Assembly (NCBI GenBank): GCA_005656395.1
Contig: SRSI01000038.1
Span: forward strand, 372,001 to 436,000
From: Strongyloides papillosus
Taxonomy: Eukaryota > Nematoda > Chromadorea > Rhabditida > Strongyloididae
Length of the DNA: 64,000 bases
Direction of reading: 5' to 3'
The notes under the pieces were generated by a model. It made no database searches and was not told where the DNA came from. It saw nothing but the letters and a program-made list of their open reading frames with translations. Positions 43,600 to 54,506 of this stretch are shown piece by piece (the stretch's first letter is position 1; the number at the start of each line of letters is the position of its first letter). The position numbers were made by a program, and so were the translations under genes.

Positions 43600-46138
43600 A
43601 ATCTAAAGTAGAAATAAATATTTAGCTTGGGCTTCCTTATATGTGTAGGTAAATACCAAAACAGAACTTTCCCCATTCTGCTCAACATAATTATTGACAA
43701 CATAAGTCAAATCACCACCTCCCTGAGACAATACCTCGTCAGGATTTGTTACCGATCCATTATGGTCAGATAAATTAACCTGTACTTAATTCTTTCTTCC
43801 ATTAACATCAATAGTTGCTAAGCTAAAATCACCAATTTTAACATTATTATGCGCATCAATAAAAATATTCAACGAATTAATATCCCAATGAATCATAGCT
43901 TTCTTGTGTATGTAATCCAAACTAGCTAACATCTCTCTAAATAATCTCCATATCTCCTCGGGATTGGTCATCAAATTACCGTAATCAATAAGATTTCTTA
44001 ATGTCTGCTTCTCGCAATAATCCATTTGAATGAACAGTATCTCGAAAGTTCGTTCACCTTGCTCGTTCTTCTTTCCACATTCATTAACAGAGAATGTATC
44101 ATCAACATCTTCACTACTTCCTCTTAGACCTCCATTGTCTGAAGGGCATAAGGTACTCTCAACACTTTTCCTTCCCATGGTTGATTGGTTCAATGTAGAT
44201 AGGTGATCAGTGACAACAGAATAATCATTCTCAAACAACACCTCGAAATCAGAAGATTCAGATATATACTCATTCTCTGACACCATATCATGTTCATGAG
44301 ACCTATTCAATTAGATTGACTAATCATATTCAAACCTTGTGGCGTAGCAAAGATAGTTCTCGATGTCTTCCTGAAATTACTATTGAATTGCGTCTGAATA
44401 GGGAGTGTTAACTTCCTTGAGACAGGTGTTATTCTGGAGCTATCTCCTACAGACTCCTCATCATTATCCTCGTTGTCACTATCATCACTGGATGAGTAGT
44501 CATTGTCTTTGTATACATAACTTGGCTTCCAATCTGCATAACTATCTTGATTTTGTTCACTTTTTAATTTACTATTAACATCAACATTGTTTTTGTCCTT
44601 ATCATTGTTATCTGCTAAAGTATTCTTATTGTCATCGTCTTTACATATGACACATTTAAAAATTCAAGCATTGTAGTATCTAATGATGTTAGAATGGTAT
44701 AGCTTTGAGAATAATCTAGTTTCGTTAATGATCTTTTTTTGCATCTCCTTGGAACTTAAGAATAAAGGAATTCTTTTAATGGCATAGTTGTTACCATCCA
44801 ATGTGTTGTTAGCTAACAAAACCTCACCAAAACCATCTTTATCAAGATAGGAGACCAAGAAGAAATCCGTTAACCTATCATTGTCAAACTTTGTCAAATC
44901 TTCTATTTCTTTCTTACTAGCTCCAGGAAACCATGATCTCGGCATCGTCAAAAGATTATGATTCAAAAAATTGTGATTACATAACTGATCTATAGACTTA
45001 ACCTTATCACATTCTTGAATAAAATTATTCAAATCAACCTCCTTTTGTTGTAAAGTCCCCGAACTAGGTAACTGAAGAACATTCTTCCTATTCTTAATCT
45101 CCTGTATCCTCGTCGACATAACCTGAAGAACCCTACCAAGATTGACCAAATTAGCTTTAGTACTCCTGCCATAAACCTGACAATCTCCACCACCATTCTC
45201 AGTCTCTGTAAAAGATCCATGTCTACTCAAAACCTTCGGCTTACAATCCTTCACCAAATGATCCCACTCCTCAGCAAACTTAGCTAATCTCCCTGTAATA
45301 AACCAGTCACTAATCCTTATACAATCATTCGAAGTCAACCATATACAATCCAAACCCAATCTACCGTGAATCAACTTCTCCTCATGCAACCCCTTTAAAG
45401 CACACACAACCTGACAGGCAACTCTTGGTATCAGTATTTCTCCGTACTCTGATTGTTCAAGGTGATCAAAGACATCTTCCAATGATCTACCAGCACGATT
45501 GATTAACTGTCCAACGATTACTTTTGTATGGACGTGATTGGATTCTTCTGCCTCCTTAACCAACATCTTCCCATATAAATTCTTAGTTCTTGGTTTCTTT
45601 AGCTCATACAAGAAGTCACTTGCTTCAGCATACAAATCAGCTATCATCGAATCACCTTTTCTCTCAGCTCCCTTACTAGCCAACTTACTCAACAACTTAT
45701 CCTTATTCCTTTCCTGAAGGCCTTTAGATTCAATAATTATTATCGTTGGGACACTACAAAACAACAAGTAACACATAACTCCACCACAGGAAAGATAACT
45801 TACTTATCAGGGTAAACAGTATTACATAAAAATTGCACCTTAACATAAACCTCATTATTAATCTCCTTCAGACTCCTCCCAACTTTCCCGTTAACATTCT
45901 CCTTCTTCTCCATTTCATGTCTACTCATTAACTCTGTTGGCTTGATTAACATGCAAACATCTGTTATTTTCCAGGTCTTCCAGGCTGTAATAGTTTCCAC
46001 TGATATTATGTTATCGGGGTACATTGACTCCAGGACCATGATCTCTTACTCCTGGATTGTTTGATAATTTGTTCTTGGTTTTTCAGATGGGAGACCTGGT
46101 TCTTCTGAAGATATGCTGTTGTTCTTTGTCCAGACCAT
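43600..46138 (-). pseudogene. GCN2-like eIF2-alpha kinase, truncated and decayed
   Basis: The start ATG is at 46138. The N-terminal RWD domain spans a 50-nt intron (about 45761-45810, GTAAGT...TTTGTAG) and rejoins as YPDNVPTIIIIESKGL. A pseudokinase domain follows (LKGLHEEKLIHGRLGLDCIW and CIRISDWF). The kinase begins DKDGFGEVLLANNTLDGNNY with AIKRI holding the ATP lysine, then RYYNA, an acidic insert (about 44340-44650), FEILFIQMDYCEKQTLRNLI and finally IHWDIN and VKIGDFSLA. This order is that of GCN2, which senses uncharged tRNA and phosphorylates eIF2-alpha. Breaks: a TAA before the RWD helix, a TGA where YYNAW is conserved, a frameshift near 44311, HRD changed to HWD, a TAA after the DFG-like motif, and loss of the rest of the kinase, the HisRS-like and C-terminal domains. 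It cannot act as a kinase. Confidence 0.88.
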
Positions 46139-47085
46139 TCTCAATTTCCGATATACTCTTTTACTAAATTTGACTATAAAAATATGAAAAAAAACCTTCA
46201 AAGAATTACCTTTTTTGTGATTTAATAATTGTTGTACCTAGAGATAGTAAACAAATAAAAAAAGATAGCCCGTAAAATCGTTAAATGATTGCTTTATGAT
46301 GAGATAACAGTTTTAAAGCAAACCATTTGGGTAGAAGATTTTAAATTCTCCTTTTGATATTAACACCTCTGAAAATATATGAAAGAAGGGACATCAGTTT
46401 GTTGATTGTTTGTACTTGAGAATATGAAAAGAAAAAAATTGCGTAATATTTAGGTGCAGGAGATAAGAAAAAAATAGTATAAGTAGTATTATGAGATTAA
46501 AATAATAGATTAGTAGTGCCAGTAAAAAAAGTAAAACAGTTAATCATCGCAAATTACAAAATGAATAGACATTAATTGTTACAACACATATATAATTGTC
46601 TATTTTTAGAAAGAAAAACACTTGAGGGTCTTAGAGCGATAATAATAAATTGCTAATATTTTTTTGGTAATGTGTCATTGTCTTAAATTTTAATGTTAAA
46701 TTAATGGTGCGTCTGGAAGATGGATATCTCGTTTTTGGAGCGGGGATGCCTTTTTTAGGAATGTTATACGTGTAAAATGTAGGAGGTAAATAATTATATA
46801 AAGTGAGAGTGAGGAAAAAAAATAATAGACAAGAGTTATTACCTTTTTAAAATTATAAAAAGGGTTAAAGTATGTAATTTATTATTATCTCCTGCTTTTA
46901 ACCATAGGAATTAATAAATATTTAATAGTATTTTCATCTGGTTTAATATTATTATCAACAGTTGGTGGAATAAACTACACAACATTAAACATTTATTAGC
47001 AATCTAAAGTACTTCTAAAAATATATCTTTGAATATATAGAGTATACAAAAACAATCAAATGTAGGTATGATTAATGAGAAATGA
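46139..47085. other. Gene-free stretch upstream of the GCN2 relic
   Basis: AT-rich; any promoter of the GCN2-like gene would be here but no element is recognisable. No other feature supported. Confidence 0.3.
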
Positions 47086-47100
47086 TATTAGGTTGTCCCA

Positions 47101-48051
47101 CACACAAAAAAAAAGTGGGACACACATTTGCGTAAAATGTAATAAATTTGTCCCACCTAATAAAATTTGAATTTTCTTGATTTGCGATAATTTTAACGCA
47201 ATTATTTTGTACAAAAAATTAAAGCAATAATTAGAATTAGTTTTTATTATATATTTTATTGTTTTTATTTTAAAACTTAAGTTATTTTTTACAATACATT
47301 TTAAAATACAATATTAGATGTTAACTTATTATAAGATTAAAAAATGCTTTTATAAAGAGTATTTATCGACATATGATAGTATTTTTTAGATATTTTTCAA
47401 TTGTTTGAATAACTATAAATAAGATTTTTATAGAAAGTTATATTCATCTGATGACTCAACTTTTTTATACTGTTTTTCAAGACCATCTTTAAAAGTCAAA
47501 CTGATTAAAAGTTTTAAAACATTATACGTTTTGTTCATAGTAAAAATTTGTTAAATATTTTAATTTAAATAAGAAAAATAGCAAGTACTAAAATAATATT
47601 TTCAATAAACATTACTTTGTATGGTTAGATAATTATTACTCTTTCTTATTGTTGTTGTTAAATTTCTAAATTTTTCAATTTACTGCTGTTAACGGGCTGT
47701 TTAAAAGAATGATTTTTGTTGAAACGTTAACAACTTTACACAAAATTGACTTCTGATAACTCACTTCATAATATATTATAAAAACAAATTAGATTCTAAA
47801 ATAGGTGTAATATTTTTAAAATTTCTAAGATTTAATAAGTGTTTCATTACTTCAAAATATTAAAAGCATATATTTTTGTAAAAAAACGACCAAATTTACG
47901 CGAAAATCTAACATTTTGCGTCATTTAAAACATTTTTGTTGTCGTCTGATATTTTTAAAATTTGAATAAATTTTGACATTTCAAAGTGATGGGACATTTT
48001 ATTGCATTTTATGTAATAATGTCAAAATTTGTCCCATTTTTATTTTGTGTG
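47101..48051. mobile_element. TA-targeting MITE (CACACAAAA family), copy inside the mariner terminus
   Basis: 951 bp. Inverted ends CACACAAAA...TTTTGTGTG continue into TGGGACA words on both sides. It is flanked by CA on both sides (47099-47100 and 48052-48053) instead of the TA seen at 61747-62674. It matches that copy over its whole length in opposite orientation. No open frame. Confidence 0.85.
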
Positions 48052-48079
48052 CAGCCAAAATGACTATTTTCAACCCTAA

Positions 48080-49140
48080 TTTTTAAATGTACATAACTTT
48101 TTTAAAAATAAATATTTTTATTCAAAATAAAAACCATTACAATCTGCACATTGTTGTCAACGAGATGCAATCTTATTAATTCCATATACATGGAAATCCG
48201 GGCTTCTATATTCAATGAAAGCTTCAAAGGCAGTTTTAAGGTTCTCATCGTTTCTGAAGATTTTCTATGTTAAGGAATTGTTGAGATGTTTGAAAAAGTG
48301 TAAATCTGTTAGAGCAAGGTCAGATGTATATGCATGATGAAGTTGAGTTTTATACTTTAATTCTCCCGATTTCTAGAGGGTCATTTTTGAAACATGCGGT
48401 CTTGCACTATAATAAAGAAGGATTACTCCTTTTTCATTGGCTACTGTAGGCATTTTTCATAACAATTTTTGACTTATTTCCACATGTTTTTTACAGTTGG
48501 GCATGAAATTATGCTTTTAACAGGTTTCACGAATTTATAATGAATAACACATGCACCAGACAACCGAAAAGTTATCAGAACCTTTTTTGTAATACTTTGG
48601 GTATCGAAAAGTGTTTCGGAGCTTTATTTTTGTTCAACCATTGTCCAGTTTGTTTTAAATTGTCGTAAAGAATCGGCTTTTCAACATAGGTAGCAAGACG
48701 TCTAAGAAATGGGTCATTTTTGTTTCGTAAAATGAGGAGAGAACAAACTTCATAGAGACAAAATTTTTGATATTCGTTTTATTCGTGAGGTACTCATTTG
48801 TCAAGCTTTCTGTCTTTTCTCTTTTCTTTAAGTGATGGGAAATTGTTGATTTAAATACATTTTACTCTTCTGCAAGTTTCCTAACATATTGTGCGTTGAT
48901 TGGCTTCAATAGCCTTTCGTAGTCCACCGTTGTCAAAAACAGACTCAGGTCTTTTACGCCCTTCGTTTTTGAGATTCTCATTGCCTACTTTAAATTTATT
49001 AACCTATCTTTGCATATTAGAAATATTGACAAGACTCTCTCCGAAAGATTCATTAATTTCCTGAGTTGTTTTTGCAACATTATTACCACGTTTGAATTCA
49101 TAAAGTATAATATTACGAATACCACGTTTTGACAGCATTG
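48080..49140 (-). pseudogene. Mariner transposase, heavily decayed
   Basis: From ATG at 49140 the conceptual reading includes [20 protein letters not shown], then [17 protein letters not shown] (paired-box-like helix-turn-helix), KLDKWVPHE (the WVPHEL linker motif of mariners) and, near the end, ARPHVSKMTL with DLALTDLHFFKHLNN. The last two correspond to the mariner ARPH and DxxPSDYHLF catalytic motifs; here Pro and Ser have changed but the Asp at the D34D position is kept. There are many stops and frameshifts, so the gene is dead. Confidence 0.8.
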
Positions 49141-49737
49141 TTTGTTTGTGAAAAAAGATAATGACAAACAGTGCTCATAGCAATGATATATATATATTAT
49201 CATGTAGAAGAGATTTAGAAGAATCTAATAGTTTGTTTTTTATACCAAAACATAGCTAGTCATTTGAGAAAACACATATTAAACAACCTGTATTAAAAAT
49301 AGTTATTTTAGATGGGACAACCTAATATTTTAATTACAAAAATTTGTATTTACATTAAATAAAAAAATAAAATTGAAGATTTAAGAGCTTCATAATTACC
49401 ATCTTTAAAAAAAGGGTTTTGTTTAAAGAAAAAGTTAAATAAATAATAGTATATCGTTATTCAATAGTATATTTATTAGAAGAAGTAAGAAATGTTGATA
49501 GTGAACTAATTTTTTTATACTTTTAAACAATTTTTACAACAAAAGCTAGAGGGGACCTAAGTAAACGAGGTGTTTTAATGATGTTCAATAAAATTAGTTC
49601 TGTTATTTTGCTATAGATTGGATAGAAAAAGAATAAATATATATTGAAATGGCAATGTTTTATGAAAAGGTAAATATGTTTTCATTAATTATGAAGTATT
49701 ATTAGGCTTTTAGAAGAAATAAAATAATTAATCAAAT

Positions 49738-50119
49738 AAAACTTCCATTATTTTCTGTTCATCTAATGTTTTAAATTCATTTTCTTTTTGGTTTTCAACA
49801 ATTATCAAATCTTGAATTGGTGAACCATATTCTTCCGTAGTTGATCCGTTGTATATATATTCTTTGCCTTCAGTTGCTAATTTTTCCAGGATCTGGAGTG
49901 TGTTTCCAATAAATAATGTATTTTTAATCCCTAAATTTTGGGTACTTCAATATGACTATTTCAAATTGAAAAAATTTCTATGTCATATGGAAATGTATCA
50001 GTTATAAAATATCTAGGAATATCAGAAAATAGCTTTTTAGGTGTGATTTTTTGAGAGAATATTGATAATTGTACTAAAGCTAAAGCTGCAGCAAATATGT
50101 ACATTTGTAAAGAAATCAT
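49738..50119 (-). pseudogene. Unidentified coding-like fragment
   Basis: From ATG 50119 a frame reads MISLQMYIFAAALALVQLS, a plausible signal peptide or membrane helix, and continues for about 45 codons to a TGA. A second frame (49929-49738) reads TLFIGNTLQILEKLATEGKE and ends EQKIMEVLFD before TAA. The two are in different frames with no clear intron. I do not recognise the family. It may be a small secreted-protein gene or another relic of the same decay as at 40-46 kb. Confidence 0.25.
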
Positions 50120-50230
50120 ACTATTTCTTAGCCAAAAAACTATTCTTTTATAATTTTTTTAACACTGAAAATTTGAATTTGTACTACATTATATTCAAAT
50201 CAAAATTCTTTGGATATCGCTGTCTTTGTT

Positions 50231-50640
50231 TAATTAATATAAATTTCTTGTGATGTAACATCAGATTTCGTAAAACAATTTAGATATTTTAGAAGCGATA
50301 AAGAAGTCTTTTCCCTAGAAAACATACTTCTTTCCAAACAATAATCCAACTGATAAAAAATTATATTCAAGTACTCATCAATAATAACATTTATTTTTAT
50401 TATACATGTATCCTGCCTTACATATAATTCTTCTTGACACACTTCTATTCTTCTGTTTTCTGTTGTAAAACTATATCCTAAATGACATTAACATTCAAAC
50501 CAATATCATCAGCAATCTCATTAAGAACCTTCCTCTGATAGCCTGCTATCTTGGAGCTACCTCTTGTGGAGATTAGTTCTTTGTTCTTGTAAGAGATTAG
50601 TTTTTTTACATCTCTTTCTTGAAGTATCAGAAATGTATTG
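50231..50640 (-). pseudogene. Unidentified coding-like fragments
   Basis: Segments with codon-like, less AT-rich composition: RDVKKLISYKNKELISTRGS, SSKIAGYQRKVLNEIADDIG and a separate frame ending FTKSDVTSQEIYIN. They are interrupted by stops. No family was recognised, and there may be frameshifts between them. Confidence 0.25.
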
Positions 50641-50852
50641 TATCTTGATTTTCTTTATCTCAGCCTCTTGTTTAGTCTCCTACTCGGCTATCGATGGTTT
50701 GGGGAATTAAAAGAAATTGTAAAAAAATATTATAAATCAAACTAACCTTATTATGAAGATGATTTTCATTAATTTCAAGATCCATATACCTTTGTTGAAA
50801 AAGTTGTCATCTATCAAGTCTTTAATTATTAAAACATTCTTAGATCCAAAAA

Positions 50853-51003
50853 AAAATTTATTCGCGGATATACTCTCTTACTAGACTTAAAAGAGGAGAA
50901 TATAATAAGTGAATTCAATGAGGAAGACGTCCTTACCATTGGAGGTATGAAATACTTAACTGAGGATGAACATGTCAAGAAGATTCTAATTGAATTTAAG
51001 TAA
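50853..51003 (+). pseudogene. Unidentified coding-like fragment
   Basis: A 48-codon plus-strand frame reading IRGYTLLLDLKEENIISEFN then LTIGGMKYLTEDEHVKKILI and a TAA. Composition is protein-like and more G+C-rich than its flanks. Function unknown; the opposite orientation from its neighbours suggests rearrangement. Confidence 0.2.
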
Positions 51004-53112
51004 ATAGCTATTATCTAGAGTACCATTAAAGTTATAGCAAATATTAACGAAGATCTTTATTTTGTTAGAGAATGATCGAGGAACAGGATAGGGATAATGG
51101 ATAATTCTATAAATTTTGGTTAGTGACTTTTATTTAAATTTAAAAAAACTTACCAATAAATTTTGGTTAGTAACTAAAATTTATAAGCATTACATTTACT
51201 TATATATTTATTTAATGTCATCCTTTCCATTCATCAATCAGATAGTATTGTAATGCCATGAAAACATTCTGCTCCAGTTACTGATGTTGACTGATTAGAT
51301 TTGAAACATCATTACATTCTCGATTAGATACTCCCATTATTATTTTGTAACATTATAATATAGTTAATGCCTAAAAAATTTCAAAATATTATATAGATGG
51401 TAGTATCATACCTTTATGATATCATTCAATTTTGTATTTAATAATTTGTAGATGTTATTTATCAATAAAAGTTTCCTTAGAGTATTTTCGTTACCATTGT
51501 TTTGTCATATGATTATTTATATTTGTTATAAAATGCTCAAAGTGATTAAAATTTTTAAAATGTTTAAAATATATTTAAATTGATAAAAACAAAGATGTAT
51601 ACTTGATATATTTTAAATGATTTTAAAATTTTTGATATCCTGAGTCTTACACTGAAAAGGTAAACTCCAAAAATGCTACGTTTGCACCGCAAACAACATA
51701 AATTTGTGCATGGTCAACCGTAGCAAATTTTACATTTTTATTGAATTCGCAGTAGCACATTTATTGAGTTTGTTTCACAAACTCGTTTAATATGCAAGAA
51801 AAATTATTTGAATATGCATTTTTTCATACATGTCTCGTATTTCAATATTATTTAAAATATTTGTCACATTTTTTTTATGCAATTTGTCTTAAACATATTG
51901 TTAATAAAAAACAGAGATAACATACGGAAAATGATTTATCTACAAAACAATGTTAGATTTTGCACAAAACCGCCTTTTCTTAAACAATACTTATTTTTTA
52001 CAATCAACATTTGAATAACAAATAATTATAAAGTTTGTTTCATATTTTTGGTGTAGAAAAATTAACGTAAATTTTTTCTAAAAAAGCATGAGAAAGCTGT
52101 TAGACCAGGAAATTGGCAGAAAAATAATATTTTTAATTTTAAAAAATATTTTTTTGTATTTTTTAAAAGATTTTTAAATTATTGTGTTTAAAAAGTAATT
52201 TAGATTATTCTTTAAATTTACGAGAAAGAAATCCTGATATGTACTTTCATTTCAGTTATTTCTACTGAAATTCTAAAAATTCCTGCAATTGTTTTTATAT
52301 TAACCTAAATTCAATTACCATTTTTATGTATTATCTTTAAATACTTTTATTTTACAATTAAACAAATCAACAAGCAATAAGTATATTATAACTCTTGTAA
52401 CAAGAATGTGTAATGTCATTTTAGTATTGTGAATATAGTGGAACAATTGTTCTACAGAATCAAATTAGGTGGTTGTAAAAAGATGTGTTTTTTTCCTAAC
52501 TTAGGAAGAAAAATGAGTCTCAAAACTTTCAGTCCATAAGTTGTCAAGTTGTATTTATAAAAGATCATTATTTAGGACACGTTTTTGCATAGTTTGTTAG
52601 GAAGAATTAATGAATTTTTAATAAAATTTTGCAATTTTATTTTTTTTAAATATAAATATACAAATATAAGTTAAAATTAATATTAGTTAATTAGTTTTAA
52701 TTTTGTAAAACAAAAAATTTGTAAAGTTTAAAGCACATAAGTATAAAAATTCTCAGCCATAGGCTGTGCTCTCTACTGGTTACCAAAAAATATTTAAATT
52801 CACTAATAGTGATTATATAATTGAGGGAGATCTAAAGGAAACGGAAAAGTACCACATAGAAAAAAACGTTCATTTTTCGCCATAAAGGATTATTTCTCGT
52901 TTACAGTTAATTTTCTATCCTATGAAGAAAAATATTTAAATTTTTAGATAATTTAAAAAATTGATTTTGACCACTACTGCAATGCGAGTTAATTTTTTCT
53001 ACAAAAATTAAATAAAAATAAGTTGCTGTCATAGAATTCTGTGCGTCATAGCCAAATGTGTGACTGTTTAAGAATGTACTGAACATGGAATATAAAAATA
53101 CGTTATGATAAC
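51004..53112. other. Gene-free stretch with a relic repeat copy
   Basis: A single CACTGAAAAGG motif preceded by TA at about 51655 resembles a CACTA-like left end without a partner. Positions 52460-52610 match the dispersed 0.5-kb repeat family. Otherwise AT-rich with no gene. Confidence 0.35.
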
Positions 53113-53114
53113 TA

Positions 53115-54026
53115 CAGTCAAACCTGTCCTAAAGAACATCTCTAATTTAAGACCACCTGTAATTTAGGACCACTTTTTTAAAAATCCAATTTTTACCCAT
53201 ACAAATTTGTTCCAAATACCTGTGATTAAAGACCACCTCTTATTTAAGACCACCTCTAATTTAAGACCACTTTTTAAGATAATTTTTGATTATGACCTTG
53301 TAAAAAAACCTACAATTTAAGACCAGGTATATTTATCCAAAACATTTGGTCTTTTTTTTAATGGCAGGCTTAAAAAATGAATTTTTTTCTTGAAAAGAAG
53401 AAATGTTATAGACAATTCCTCTTAATTTAACAATTTATTTGTCGCTGTATGTTTTAAAAAAAGCATGAATAAAGAAATTTTAATGATTATATGATATTTC
53501 TATGTTCTAATTTTTATAACTTTAGGAATGAAAGATACATTTTTAGTGGTTCCTAAGAACAACTGTCTAACAAGCTTAACCAATAGGTTAAAAGTGTTTA
53601 AATTAAACCATATTGTATGCTATTCTCATTTTTTAGTGAATATAAATGAAATTAAACGTATTTATTATAATCTATTCTAATACAAAATTTCATAAGGAGT
53701 TTAAAATTTTTAATGAAGTATAGAAAAATTTATTCACTAATTTGCTAGAATTAATTGATAAATTTGAATCTGAATTTAGTAAAGAGTTGTCAGGTAGAAT
53801 GAAGCAAATGAAAATTACAGATAGTTTTAATTAATAAATAATTTTTTTTCGTCTAAATTGTATTTGTTATTTATTTTAATAAAGAGATTAACAATAATAT
53901 ACTATATTTATAGTTTTAACTATACACATATCTACGATAATATAAAACCTCTAATTTAAGACCACCTGTAATTTAGGACCACTTTTTCAAAAAAATTTTG
54001 GTGGTCTTAAATCACAGGTTTGACTG
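53115..54026. mobile_element. Non-autonomous pogo/Tc1-like element
   Basis: 912 bp with inverted ends CAGTCAAACCTGT...ACAGGTTTGACTG and TA on both sides (53113-53114 and 54027-54028). The word TTTAAGACCACC occurs several times near the left end and again near 53958, giving subterminal direct repeats. No transposase frame is seen. Terminal CAGT with TA duplication is usual for the pogo/Tigger group. Confidence 0.85.
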
Positions 54027-54506
54027 TATTATACATTTTTACATTGTACACTGAAAAAAATTGTTAGTTTTTAAATTTTGCATTTAATTTAAAAAAATAT
54101 GTGCAAAGCAAACTGTAAAATGCATAATTTTAATCAAAGAATTTATTGGAATTGTTTTTTAATATTTTACATGCAATTTTTTAACAAGAAAATTTAATTT
54201 TTGTCATAAATGTAATGTAATTGATATTAAGACCATTCAAACATTTTTATATAGAAAAGACATTATTTGACATCATGATTTGTAGTATTGTTTTAAACAA
54301 AAAATTAATCATTTTTTAAATTATAGAGTATTTCTATTTGCATAAACGTATCTTTTTATAATTAACTAATATGCTTTATTTTTTTAACATTGCATGACAA
54401 TGTTTTTATAATTTAAATATTTTTATTTTTCTTCATCAATGTATTACAATATTTGTTAAAATTGTTAAAAATTTTATTTATTGTTTGCAGACATATAATT
54501 TTACTT

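Larger units (their letters stand above)
47088..49325 (-). mobile_element. Mariner transposon with nested MITE
   Basis: Both ends read TTAGGTTGTCCCA inward and are flanked by TA (47086-47087 and 49326-49327). Next to the right terminus the sequence AAATAACTATTTTTAATACA matches AAATGACTATTTTCAACCCT beyond the MITE on the left, which shows that the MITE at 47101-48051 split the left terminal repeat. One decayed transposase lies on the minus strand. Confidence 0.85.

Noticed and set aside
39930..46138. A reassigned nuclear genetic code (TAA as Gln, TGA as Trp)
   Set aside because: Long intact frames use CAA and TGG throughout and contain no internal TAA or TGA apart from single cases. The relics also carry frameshifts and a TAG at a conserved Trp, which fits decay better.
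54453..54506. Upstream extension of the transposase frame to a TTG
   Set aside because: It is AT-rich filler before a TTTGCAG acceptor-like site; the ATG at 54507 or an unseen upstream exon is more plausible.
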